A DNA stretch of 64,000 nucleotides, from positions 744,001 through 808,000 of the forward strand of contig CBDESM010000003.1 in NCBI GenBank assembly GCA_965242485.1, given 5' to 3'. The first letter of the stretch is position 1, and every line of letters starts with the position of its first letter. This stretch comes from CBDESM01 sp965242485 (GTDB taxonomy: Bacteria > Chloroflexota > Dehalococcoidia > Bin125). The translations under genes were made by a program, and so were the position numbers. The notes beneath the pieces are model-generated. The model saw only the letters and a program-made list of their open reading frames with translations. It made no database searches and was not told the origin of the DNA. Positions 55,289-64,000 of this stretch are shown piece by piece.

Positions 55289-56620
55289 TCACTCGGCTGG
55301 GGTTTCAGGAAGTGCCGGTAGGGCGCGGATGATGATGTCGGTGGCATCGCTGCCGAATATGGGGACGGGGGCCAGGCGATCGCTGCCCAATGTGAGATAT
55401 GTGTTGGCGGGGGAGCTGCCGGGGCTGATGGTCAGCTCGTACTCGCCCTCGATTGGGACGATGGCGCGGTACTCGGAAAGCTCGTTCTGCCAGGGGAGGT
55501 CGATGCAGTGCTTGGTTCCGTTGATCGGGAGGCAGGCCGAGAGATCGAGAGAGCGGGGGATTGCTCCAGATTCGAATACGATATCGACGGCGATTGAGTG
55601 TTCGCAGGTGCCGGCTGGGATGCGGATGTCGCGATGAACATCTTCGGCGGGGATTTCGAACGGCTCGGCATGGCCGAGCAGGACGGCGGCGTTGTCGTGC
55701 TGGATGCTGACCGAGCAGCGACGGGCGGGCCATTCGAGCGTGATGCTGTAGGTCGCGGGCGCGGGCAGGCGCAGGGAGTAGGAACCGTCGGCTCTGGGCC
55801 GGGTGCTGAAGGCGACGGCCGGATCAGCATCGGCGAGATCGAAAGAAACCCCGGCGTCGTTGATGGAAGCGCTGCCATCACTAGTAATCACGCCGGAGAC
55901 GGTCGCCGAGCAGGCGCGGGCGGGGATGCGGATGTCGCGGATGATCCGGCCGCTTTGGATGGGAATCGGCTGCTGGTAGCGCCGATCGATGGTGAAGCCA
56001 TCGCGGGTGAGGTAGACCGGGCAATCGCCGGGACGCTCGATCGTGATGAGGTAGCCGCCTTCGCCGGGAACGTTGAGGCGCACCTCGCCGTCGGCCAGGG
56101 TGTAGGCGTAGATCGGCCCGGTGTCGGGGTTCAGGGCGGTGATGAGCGCCCCGTCGACGGGGCGTCCGGCGAGGTCGAGCAGGCGGCCGCTGAGGCCGGG
56201 GCCGATGTACGGGCCGACGAGCCAAACGGGAGGCCAGGTGACGAAGGAGCCTTCGGAAAAGTAGAGGACGAGATCGTCGAACGGCTCGATGCGGGCCAGC
56301 GTCCAGAGCGCCGGGGGCACGTCGCGCCCCGCGGCGAGCCAGTCGCCGGATGCGTCATCCAACATCCAGATCGCTTCGAGTCGCTGGGAGTCTTCGAAGA
56401 GGCCGGCGGGCGTTGCCGGCTGGCCGCGCCAGAAGATTTCGTTCGCTCCCGGCTGGAGCTGAGTCGTGCCGGGATCTTGCCCCGCGGCGAGCGCGGGGAA
56501 TGCGGCGGCGATGACCAGGACGGGCAGCAGGCAGCCGGCGATGCGGCGGAGGGCGCGGCAGGGGATGCGCGGCATGCGGCGAGGATAGAGATGCGCGTCT
56601 GCGGCGCGGTTACCAGTCAT
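55289..56620 (-). CDS. Secreted beta-sandwich repeat protein, paralogue
   Basis: 443 aa from ATG 56620, which overlaps the Bat gene end and has GGAGG 9 bp upstream; MPRIPC (56575) is an alternative start. Signal peptide LLPVLVIAAAFPALAAGQ. The N-terminal module NEIFWRGQPATPAGLFEDSQRLEAIWMLDD, GDWLAAGRDVPPALWTL is shared with the neighbour. Three beta-sandwich repeats follow, each opening with a Cys-containing strand (IRDIRIPARACSATVSGVI; HRDIRIPAGTCEHSI). No homopolymer tract. Two tandem paralogues, three versus five repeats, suggest repeat expansion. A surface or wall-associated role is inferred from the signal peptide. Confidence 0.75.
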   Translation of the reverse strand: MTGNRAADAHLYPRRMPRIPCRALRRIAGCLLPVLVIAAAFPALAAGQDPGTTQLQPGANEIFWRGQPATPAGLFEDSQRLEAIWMLDDASGDWLAAGRDVPPALWTLARIEPFDDLVLYFSEGSFVTWPPVWLVGPYIGPGLSGRLLDLAGRPVDGALITALNPDTGPIYAYTLADGEVRLNVPGEGGYLITIERPGDCPVYLTRDGFTIDRRYQQPIPIQSGRIIRDIRIPARACSATVSGVITSDGSASINDAGVSFDLADADPAVAFSTRPRADGSYSLRLPAPATYSITLEWPARRCSVSIQHDNAAVLLGHAEPFEIPAEDVHRDIRIPAGTCEHSIAVDIVFESGAIPRSLDLSACLPINGTKHCIDLPWQNELSEYRAIVPIEGEYELTISPGSSPANTYLTLGSDRLAPVPIFGSDATDIIIRALPALPETPAE

Positions 56621-58391
56621 CGATGCCGGCCTCCGCTGGTGCCGCGCCCGTGCTCAGAGGTTGGCCGGGGACGGCTCTGAGGGCGTCGAGGACTGCGAGG
56701 GCTTGTTCGGGAGTGGCGTTTTCCAGCGGGAGGTCTTGCAGGGCTTGGCGGAGATCGGCACGGGCGGCACGGGCCGTTTCCGGGTCGGCGTCGTAGGCGG
56801 GGTTGCCGGAGCTGCTTTCGCCTTGGGGGCCGGGAGCATTGCCGGAGGCTTCGCCGCCACCGGGGCGTGCGGATTCAAATTGGGCTTCTTCGGAGGCGGC
56901 GCTTTGCCCGGACTCGGCTTGTCCGGCCTCGTCGGGCGCGGAGTCGGCGGGTTCGGAGTCGGCTTGCGGCTGCGGCTGGGCTTCCGGGGGCTGGATCTCG
57001 GCGTTGACCAATTCGAGGTTGATTTTCGCGTCGCGGTGGCCGGGATCGGCGCGGAGGGCTTCGATGTAGGCCTGTCGCGCGCCGATGTAGTTTTCAGCGG
57101 CGGCGCGATGGTTGCCGATTTGATACCAAGCGCGGGCGCGGGTATCCGGATCATTGATATCGAGCGCGCGGGCGCTGGCGGTTTCGGCACGGGCGTACTG
57201 TTCGAGCGCGTGCAGGGCCTTGCCGGCGTTGAGATGGGCGGTTTCGGCGGCCGGGTCGAGCTGCTGCGCGCGGCGATAGTGCTGAAGCGCTTGTTCGTAC
57301 TGTCCGTCGTTGAAGGCGCGATTGCCGTCGGCGATGGCGGTCGCGTCCGGCGAACCGGCGCAGCCGGCGGCAAAAATGGGAATGATCGCGGCGAGCATCA
57401 TTGCGGATCGGGGGATGCGGATAGAGGCGACGCGAACGGCGGTGGCGGCGATCAGCAGGGCGAGCGCGGCGGCGGCGAACCATTGGTGCAGCTCGCGCGG
57501 GGTTTCTTCAGCAATTTCCCGGGTAGCGAGGCGGGCGGCATTGATCTCGGAATGCAGGGCGGCGAGGGCGCCGGGGGGAGATGCGTCGATGTAGCGGCCG
57601 CCGCCCGCGTTTGCGAGGGCGCGGAGCGTTTCGGGGTCGGCGCGGGAGAGGGCGGGCGCGCCGGTGCGGGCATCGATTTTGAGGCTGCCGTCTTCGAGCG
57701 GGATTTCGGCGCCGGCGCGCGTGCCGACGGAGGCGGCGTGGACGCTGATGCCGGCGACGGATGCGTTTGCGGCGGCGTTGAGCGCGGCCGCGCCGTCGTC
57801 GTGGGATTCGCCGTCGCTGATCAGGACGATCGCGCCGCCGCGTTCGAGCAGGCCGGCGGCGGCCGCGATGGCGGCGGCGGGGTCGGAGCCGGGCGGGACG
57901 AGGGCTTCGCCCGGGCGGAGGGCGCGGAGGACGGATTTGGCCGAGTCGATGTCGCGGGTGAGGGGGAAGCGGACGTAGACGCCGCCGGCGAAGATGACGA
58001 GGGCGGCGCGGCGGCCGCGGCGGGCGTCGAGCAGGGCGAGGGCTTCGTCGCGCGCGCGCGTCCAGCGGCTGGGCGGGATGTCGCGGGCGGCCATGCTCTG
58101 CGAGACATCGATGGCGATGACGAGATCGGCTGAAGCGGGGATCGTTTCGGACTCGGTGGAGCCGATCTGCGGGCGCGCGGCGGCGATGGCGATGAGGGCG
58201 ATGGCGGCGAGGAAGAGCATGTTGCCGGCGCGGGAGCGGCGGCGCCGGCCGGACGCGACGGGGCCGCCGCCGGCGCGGCGGACGGCGATCACGGCGAGGC
58301 GGCGCTTGCGCCAGCGCCAGTAGAGCGCGAAGCCGGCCAAGGGCACGACCGCGAGCAGGGCCAGCATTTCGGGCGAGCCGAGCGCGATCAC
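56610..58391 (-). CDS. BatB-BatC-like fusion: VWA domain plus TPR
   Basis: 593 aa, GTG overlapping the BatA stop (GTGA). Two membrane helices at the N-terminus (MLALLAVVPLAGFALYW; MLFLAAIALIAIAAA), then a VWA domain with an intact MIDAS: VIAIDVSQSMAARD (around 91), PPGSDPAAAIAA and LISDGES. Two further helices (WFAAAALALLIAATAV; MMLAAIIPIFAAGC) lead into TPRs (NRAFNDGQYEQALQHYRRAQQLDP, HLNAGKALHALEQYARAETASARAL) and an acidic, Pro/Gln-rich tail. Bat proteins work with MoxR ATPases in stress tolerance or metal insertion; here BatB and BatC are one chain. Function not established. Confidence 0.85.
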   Translation of the reverse strand: MIALGSPEMLALLAVVPLAGFALYWRWRKRRLAVIAVRRAGGGPVASGRRRRSRAGNMLFLAAIALIAIAAARPQIGSTESETIPASADLVIAIDVSQSMAARDIPPSRWTRARDEALALLDARRGRRAALVIFAGGVYVRFPLTRDIDSAKSVLRALRPGEALVPPGSDPAAAIAAAAGLLERGGAIVLISDGESHDDGAAALNAAANASVAGISVHAASVGTRAGAEIPLEDGSLKIDARTGAPALSRADPETLRALANAGGGRYIDASPPGALAALHSEINAARLATREIAEETPRELHQWFAAAALALLIAATAVRVASIRIPRSAMMLAAIIPIFAAGCAGSPDATAIADGNRAFNDGQYEQALQHYRRAQQLDPAAETAHLNAGKALHALEQYARAETASARALDINDPDTRARAWYQIGNHRAAAENYIGARQAYIEALRADPGHRDAKINLELVNAEIQPPEAQPQPQADSEPADSAPDEAGQAESGQSAASEEAQFESARPGGGEASGNAPGPQGESSSGNPAYDADPETARAARADLRQALQDLPLENATPEQALAVLDALRAVPGQPLSTGAAPAEAGIDDW

Positions 58392-59332
58392 GGGACGGTC
58401 CCGAGCGGGCCGGTGCGGAGGCCGGCGGCGGCGAGCAGCAGCAGCGCGGCGGCGAGCAGCAGCCAGGGGGCGAGCTCGCGGAGGCGCAGCTCCTCTTCAA
58501 CGCCGAGGAAATCGCGTTCGAGGCGGTCGATCTCGTCGTAGGCGGCGGCGAGCTCGGCGGCGTCGGAGGCGCGGAAGTAGCGGCCGCCGGTCTCGTCGGC
58601 CGCGTAGATCAGCGAGATTTCGTCCAGCGTCACGTTGGCGTCGGCGTCGAGGCCGCCGAGGCCGACGGTGTAGATGCGGATGCCGAGCGCGCGGGCGACG
58701 GCGGCGGCCTGCACGGGCGTGATCTCGGGGACGTTGTTTTCGCCGTCGGTGAGCAGGACGACGACGCGGCTGGGGGCGTCGGAGGCGCGGAGCAGGGCGG
58801 CGGATTCGGCGAGGGCGACGCCGATGCCGGTGCCGTCGACGATGAGACCGCTGCGGACGGAGCCGGCGAGCAGGGCGTCGATCGCGTCGAGGTCGAGCGT
58901 GAGCGGGCTGAGCACGACGGGGCGGCGCTGGAACATGACCAGGCCGACGCGGTCGTCGCCGCGTTCGGCGACGAAATCGCGGGCGACTTGGCGGGCGGCT
59001 CCGAGCCGGGTTTCGCCGTCGGGCGCGATCTCGCGGGTCATCGAGGAGGAGGCGTCGATGGCGAGGACGACGTCGATGCCCTCGGCCGGGCGGGCCGCTT
59101 CGACGGTCGCGGCCTGCGGGCGGGCGATGGCGGCGATGACCAGGGCGGCGGCGAGGATGCGGAGGGCGGGCGGGGCGAAGCGGGCGGCGGAAGGCCGGGC
59201 GCGCGCGGCGGCGGGGAGGGCGGGGAGGAGCAGGCGCGGGCGGGGCAGGCGGGCGGCGCGGAGGAGCAGCAGCGCGAAGGGGGGGAGCAGGATCAGGAGC
59301 GCGAGGAGTTCGGGCGCGGCGAAGCGGATCAT
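58388..59332 (-). CDS. BatA-like VWA-domain membrane protein
   Basis: 314 aa from ATG 59332. N-terminal membrane helices (LLALLILLPPFALLLLRAA; LRILAAALVIAAIARPQ), then a VWA domain with MIDAS DVVLAIDASSSMTREI, a T at VDGTGIGVALAESAALL and VVLLTDGENN. A C-terminal helix LAPWLLLAAALLLLAAAGL. The second gene of the VWA pair, overlapping BatB. It interacts with MoxR-type chaperones in known systems. Confidence 0.88.
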   Translation of the reverse strand: MIRFAAPELLALLILLPPFALLLLRAARLPRPRLLLPALPAAARARPSAARFAPPALRILAAALVIAAIARPQAATVEAARPAEGIDVVLAIDASSSMTREIAPDGETRLGAARQVARDFVAERGDDRVGLVMFQRRPVVLSPLTLDLDAIDALLAGSVRSGLIVDGTGIGVALAESAALLRASDAPSRVVVLLTDGENNVPEITPVQAAAVARALGIRIYTVGLGGLDADANVTLDEISLIYAADETGGRYFRASDAAELAAAYDEIDRLERDFLGVEEELRLRELAPWLLLAAALLLLAAAGLRTGPLGTVP

Positions 59333-60216
59333 GCGCCGCCCTCTTCGATGATGCTGCGGGCGAGCTCGCGGTAGCCGGCGAGGCGGCCGGGGGCGGGGGC
59401 GGCGCCGCCGAAGCGGGCGAGGTCGCAATCGCGGAGCAGGTTGCGGGCGCGTTCGGCGGCGGCGGGCGGAGCGCCGGCGGCGGCGAGGCGGCGCTGGAGC
59501 TCGTCGGGCGTGAGGCTCTCGGCGGGGATGTCCCAAGTCCGCGCGAGATGGCCGCGGACGGCGGCGGAGAGGCGGCGGCAGAATTCCCCGGCGTCTTCCC
59601 CGTCGGGCTGCGGCAGTTCGATCGACTGTTCGGGCGGAGGCTCCGGCTCGATGCGCGGCGCGCGGCGGCGCAGGAAGACCCGCAGCGCGGTCGTGGCGGC
59701 GAAGGCGAGGGCGAGCGCGATCAGCCCGGCCAGCCAAGGAGCGAAGGTACCGCGCGCGAGCGCTCGCGGCGGCGCGTTGGGCCGCAGTTCAGTTTCGCCG
59801 CCGAGGATGGAGACGATCTCGATCTCGAACGGGGCGAGGGCGAGCGTCTCGGTTCGCCCGTCGGCCCCGGTGACGGCAATTTCGGGCAGGGCGACGCTGT
59901 GGCGGCCGACTTGGAAGCCCTGCGTGCGCAGGCTGAGGCGGGTTTCGCCGTCGGCGCGCTGCTCGCGGTCGGGCGGGGCGGGGTCGAGCGCGGCGAGCGG
60001 GATCGGCGCGGCGGAAGCGCCGGCGAAGGCGGCCGTTGCGCCGGGGGCGTGGAGGATCGTGACGGTGATCGTGATTTCGTCGCCGACGGCGGGGGAGTCG
60101 GGGGCGATGCCCACGCTCGCGGCCGGCTGCGCTTGGGCGCTCGCCGACGCGGTTGCGATGATTGCCGCGAGTGCGGCGATTGCGGCGGCGCGCAGGGAGC
60201 GGGCGACGCGGGTCAT
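59329..60216 (-). CDS. BatD-like / DUF4381-like secreted membrane protein
   Basis: 295 aa from ATG 60216, overlapping the DUF58 gene stop. Signal peptide (AAIAALAAIIATASASAQ), an external beta domain (VGDEITITVTILHAPG, RLSLRTQGFQVGRHSVALPEIAVTG) typical of the oxygen-tolerance BatD family, a membrane helix (WLAGLIALALAFAATTALRVFL) and a cytosolic helical domain with FCRRLSAAVRGHLARTWDIPAESLTPDELQRRL, typical of DUF4381-type proteins. It probably completes the complex with the VWA proteins. Confidence 0.8.
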   Translation of the reverse strand: MTRVARSLRAAAIAALAAIIATASASAQAQPAASVGIAPDSPAVGDEITITVTILHAPGATAAFAGASAAPIPLAALDPAPPDREQRADGETRLSLRTQGFQVGRHSVALPEIAVTGADGRTETLALAPFEIEIVSILGGETELRPNAPPRALARGTFAPWLAGLIALALAFAATTALRVFLRRRAPRIEPEPPPEQSIELPQPDGEDAGEFCRRLSAAVRGHLARTWDIPAESLTPDELQRRLAAAGAPPAAAERARNLLRDCDLARFGGAAPAPGRLAGYRELARSIIEEGGA

Positions 60217-61178
60217 CGGCGGCGCTGCATGATCGCGGCGAGCGGGGGCAGCCAGTCGTCGCCGACTTCGAGCATCAGGGGCTCCGCGCCGGCCGCGCGC
60301 AGGGCCGGCTCCAGGGCCTTGCGGCGGCGCGCCGCTTCGGCGCTGGCGGCGGCGCTGGAACGCGCGTCGAGCAGCACTGCGCCGCGCGATTCGAGGCCGC
60401 CCCAGCGGGCGCGGCCGAAGCTTGGGATGTCGGTCGCATGCGGATCGGCCAGGGCGGCGGCGATTACGTCGTGGCGGGCGGCGAGGCGGGCGAGAGCGGG
60501 CTGCCAGGCCGGGGGTTCGGCGGCGGGTCCGCCATCGAAATCGGAGAGGATGACGACGATGGAGCGGCGCTTGAGCAGGCGGGCGGCGGTGAGGCAGGCG
60601 GCGGCGAGGTCGGTGCCGCCGCGGGGTTCGAGGGCGAGCGCTTCGCGGAGCAGGCGGAAGGCGGCGCGGCGGCCGGGCGCGGGCGCGATCAGGCTGCGGG
60701 TTTCCCCGCTGAAGGCGAGCAGGCCGGCGCGGTCGCCGGTTGCGGCGGCGGCGAAGGCGAGCGGGGCGAGCAGCTCCAGCGCGTAGCCGGCGACGCTGCG
60801 GCCGCCGCGGCCGAAGCCCATCGAGGCGCTGGCGTCGAGCAGGAAGAGGACGCTGCGGGCGCGCTCCTCGACGTAGCGGCGGACGACGGGGCCGAGATGC
60901 GGCGAGCGGCGGGCGCTGGCGCGCCAGTCGATATCGCGGACGTCGTCGCCGGGCGCGTAGGCGCGGAGGTCGGCGATCTCGAGGCCGGGGCCGCGGAAGG
61001 CGGAGCGGTAGTCGCCGGCGAGGCCGTCGCGGATGCGTCGGCGCGAGGCCAGCTCGAGCCGGCGCAGGGCGCGGCGCAGCGCTTGCGGATCGGATGCCGC
61101 GGGCGGCGGCTCGGGCGGCAGCGGCGGCGCGATCCAGCCGCGCAGGCGTTGCAGGCGGGATGGCCCAGACGGGGGCAC
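60213..61178 (-). CDS. DUF58-domain protein
   Basis: 321 aa. The DUF58 signature is present: RRIRDGLAGDYRSAFRGPGLEIADLRAYAPGDDVRDIDWRASARR (around 45-90), followed by a VWA-like fold with VLFLLDASASMGFG, GGTDLAAACLTAARLL and VVILSDFDGG. DUF58 proteins are conserved partners of MoxR ATPases. It starts 9 bp from the MoxR gene stop and overlaps the BatD-like gene, so the five genes form one operon. Confidence 0.9.
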   Translation of the reverse strand: MPPSGPSRLQRLRGWIAPPLPPEPPPAASDPQALRRALRRLELASRRRIRDGLAGDYRSAFRGPGLEIADLRAYAPGDDVRDIDWRASARRSPHLGPVVRRYVEERARSVLFLLDASASMGFGRGGRSVAGYALELLAPLAFAAAATGDRAGLLAFSGETRSLIAPAPGRRAAFRLLREALALEPRGGTDLAAACLTAARLLKRRSIVVILSDFDGGPAAEPPAWQPALARLAARHDVIAAALADPHATDIPSFGRARWGGLESRGAVLLDARSSAAASAEAARRRKALEPALRAAGAEPLMLEVGDDWLPPLAAIMQRRR

Positions 61179-61187
61179 GGCGGACGC

Positions 61188-62144
<957 letters not shown>

Positions 62145-62518
62145 CGCGGCCCCGTTTCCGCAGCGCTGAGGCGGCTCGGCGGAGTCTATCCCGCCCGCTC
62201 CGGCAGCTGCATCGGCTACGATGGGCGGCATGGCGACGCCGGCGGTGGAGTACCGCGATCAGCTGGTTGCAGGCGGGTGCGGCGAAGGCTTGGCCGCTTT
62301 GGCGGGCGGGGGCTCGGCGGCGGCGCGGGGAGGTTGACGGAACGGGCGGGACGGGGGTTTGGGCCAAGGCCCGGAGGGTGGTAAGGTTTGCGCAACTAGC
62401 GCCCTCTCCGTTGCCGTGCCAAGCCGAAATTTGGAACGGATGATCGGGGGGGGGGGGGGGGTGACTGCTTTTCAGGCGCGGCGGCTCGGGTCGGCGCGGC
62501 TGGGAATGGGGAGTCCGG
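62145..62518. promoter_or_regulatory. Divergent promoter region holding a G16 tract
   Basis: 374 bp between the MoxR start (- strand) and a secreted-protein start (+ strand). It contains the G16 tract at 62446-62461 and a 35-codon frame at 62230-62337 that lacks an RBS. No promoter consensus could be assigned. In the frame of the downstream gene a TGA follows the tract at 62462, so the tract is untranslated in it. Confidence 0.5.
62446..62461. repeat. G16 mononucleotide tract upstream of a secreted-protein gene
   Basis: Sixteen consecutive G ending 57 bp before the ATG at 62519. In phase-variable bacterial genes such promoter tracts alter spacing of promoter elements. Confidence 0.95.
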
Positions 62519-64000
62519 ATGCGGGAACGCGGCTGGGCGCGGTTGACCGGGATCGCGCGGCGGACTGCTCGGCCTCGGTTGGCCGCGCGTTCTTCGCGAT
62601 GGCGCATCGCGGGGGCGGCGGCGCTGATTTTGGCGGGGCTGGCGGCGGGGGCGGTGATGCTGTCGCCCGGGGGCGTGGAGGCGACGAGCGGCACGGAGGC
62701 CGGGGCGATCGTGGGCAAGTACGGGGACCGGGCGCTCTGCCCCGGCCAGAACGATCACCAGATCTACGCGGGCGAGTACGTCCGCACCGGCACCACCATC
62801 ACCGTCCGCCACAAGGACAACAACAACTGGTACGTCGGTTGCACGGCCGGCAACGTGCTGACCTACTACAGCGGCAGCGAGCGGGCGAATCGGAAAGTGA
62901 ACGGCAGCTGGCTGATCGAGCTGCGGACGGCGGCGGGGAGCGGCGGGCAGCTGATCAGCGGGGCGCACATCACCCTGCCGGCCGGGTTCAGCGGCGCCCG
63001 CGCCACCGGCGTCATCAACAGCCGCAACGGGAACGCGGGCGGCGGCGGCTCCGACGGCGATTGGCCCCACGCCTTGGACTGGGCGCCGACCCAAAGCCAG
63101 AATGCCCAAGTGTACGTGAACGCCGACATCACGTTCACGGTGCCGGACAGCCACTCCGGCGACGTGTACCTGCGGATCAGCGCGGGCGGGGAGTCGGTCA
63201 CCTCCAAGCCGTACTTCGCCGTTGAGAATTTCAGCTTCCGCTTCAGCCCGCCGCTGATCGATGCGTATCCGCTGGTCGCGCCGCTGGATTCGAGCGGGGA
63301 CCCGGAAGAGGGGGATCTCTCGGGAGGCTTCTCGCGCCCGGCGGGCGGCACGCTGCAGCGGGCGCGGCTGTTCCTGCGCGAGCGGGAAGTCCAGTCCTAC
63401 GTCGCCTCGGATGCGGGCCTGGCCAGCGAGGACTTCGGCAGCGCCACGCTGAAGGTCACCAGCGACGCGGCCGGGGCGACGGCGATCGCGGACGCGACGA
63501 TCTCGCAATCGGACGGGAGTTCGGCGCTCAGCGCCTGCACCGAAACGGCGGCGGGGGACACCTGCACGATCACCAGCGCCAACTGGCCGGCGACGGGCGG
63601 GGTCACGGACGGGCTGGACGTCTGGTTCACGGTGCCGGCGGCGCACACGGGGACGGCCTACCTGGTGCTCTCGGTTGCGGACACGGGCTTGGACCCGCGT
63701 CGCTTCGCGGCCGGCTTCTTCAACACCGTGGTCCCCGTCCATCCCTTGGCCGCGCCGCAGAACTCCGGCGGGACGATCACGACCGGCACGCTGAGCAACG
63801 CGAGCCGCAGCTGGAAGGCGGGCGGGGGCAACCAGCGGGCGGCGGTCTTCCTGCGCGACGCGGACCCGAGCGACGAGTACGACTCGAGCGACACCAACGT
63901 GGCCCGCGCGGACTTCGACAGCGCCCGGATCGCGATCAGCAGCGACCCGGGCGGGACGCGGCCGATCGAGGGGGCGCAGATCGGCTCGGCGGTACATGCG
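62519..64000 (+). CDS. Secreted beta-rich protein, partial (continues beyond window)
   Basis: 494 codons open to the window end; ATG 62519 with GGGGAG 6 bp upstream. An Arg-rich n-region and a hydrophobic stretch (WRIAGAAALILAGLAAGAVML) form a signal peptide. The mature part is beta-rich and Gly/Ser/Thr/Asp-rich: an N-terminal domain with GKYGDRALCPGQND, then repeat-like modules with ITFTVPDSHSGDVYLRIS, LDVWFTVPAAHTGTAYLVLS and the similar GGTLQRARLFLREREVQSY and GGNQRAAVFLRDADPSDEY. The module pairs look like repeats of about 200 residues. I do not recognise the family. A surface or secreted repeat protein is most likely; the C-terminus, where an anchor would be, is outside. Confidence 0.75.
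   Translation, partial: MRERGWARLTGIARRTARPRLAARSSRWRIAGAAALILAGLAAGAVMLSPGGVEATSGTEAGAIVGKYGDRALCPGQNDHQIYAGEYVRTGTTITVRHKDNNNWYVGCTAGNVLTYYSGSERANRKVNGSWLIELRTAAGSGGQLISGAHITLPAGFSGARATGVINSRNGNAGGGGSDGDWPHALDWAPTQSQNAQVYVNADITFTVPDSHSGDVYLRISAGGESVTSKPYFAVENFSFRFSPPLIDAYPLVAPLDSSGDPEEGDLSGGFSRPAGGTLQRARLFLREREVQSYVASDAGLASEDFGSATLKVTSDAAGATAIADATISQSDGSSALSACTETAAGDTCTITSANWPATGGVTDGLDVWFTVPAAHTGTAYLVLSVADTGLDPRRFAAGFFNTVVPVHPLAAPQNSGGTITTGTLSNASRSWKAGGGNQRAAVFLRDADPSDEYDSSDTNVARADFDSARIAISSDPGGTRPIEGAQIGSAVHA

Noticed and set aside
62230..62337. 35-codon frame upstream of the G16 tract
   Set aside because: No RBS, low-complexity Gly/Ala tail; better explained as spacer.

Overview
The window is a high-GC bacterial chromosome segment with short intergenic gaps and many ATGA/GTGA/TGATG stop-start overlaps. 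The cell plan looks monoderm: many lipoproteins with a lipobox, a Tat-type lipoprotein, LysM proteins and no visible outer-membrane machinery. An F420-type LLM oxidoreductase, PAC2 and HhH-GPD (TIGR03252-like) proteins, RskA-like, GlnR-like and RicT proteins, and a rpmH-rnpA-yidD-yidC-jag-parA-parB block without rsmG point to Chloroflexota (perhaps Dehalococcoidia/SAR202-like) as the best guess, with Actinomycetota as the alternative. This is an inference from gene content, not a phylogeny.

Layout. 1-11 kb: cupin tail, a sigma-like/anti-sigma-like fusion, a low-GC patch with an M23-like remnant, then metabolism on the + strand (acyl-CoA dehydrogenase, glutamate dehydrogenase, HhH-GPD, LLM oxidoreductase, PAC2, MBL hydrolase, DinB-like, two MaoC-fold proteins, SnoaL-like). 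11-17.5 kb: two LysM cell-wall proteins, one frameshifted, a nucleotidyltransferase-like gene that is split, and nadE. 17.5-26.4 kb: ABC exporter pair with a thioredoxin-like lipoprotein, TPR protein, ClpS-like adaptor, RecQ, then two tandem PD-(D/E)XK (HsdR-N-like) genes separated by a copy of the recQ 3' tail. 26.5-32.4 kb: lysA, a family-5 solute-binding protein, holB, ricT.

32.5-38.5 kb is a replication-origin-type block on the - strand: rpmH, rnpA, yidD, a PQQ-type propeller lipoprotein, yidC, jag, soj/parA, parB, with two perfect parS sites at 37.5 kb. By eye the + strand is C-rich to the left and G-rich to the right of this block whatever the gene orientation, as expected near oriC; dnaA and dnaN are not in the window.

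38.5-53 kb: lytic transglycosylase lipoprotein, alanine racemase, CopC-like protein, DoxX, MMPL transporter, a pseudo-trypsin lipoprotein, tRNA-Thr(CGT), and a nitrogen module (OmpR-type orphan regulator plus two glutamine synthetases). 53-64 kb: two paralogous secreted beta-sandwich repeat proteins, a complete Bat-like operon (MoxR, DUF58, BatD-like, BatA, BatB-BatC fusion), and the start of a large secreted protein.

The most unusual signals are two long mononucleotide tracts, C14 inside the 5' end of one secreted-protein gene and G16 just upstream of another. The C14 tract leaves its gene exactly one base out of frame. This could be slipped-strand phase variation of surface proteins or homopolymer assembly error. 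Further frameshifts at about 13.97 kb, possibly 15.1 kb and possibly the transglycosylase start keep the error explanation alive.
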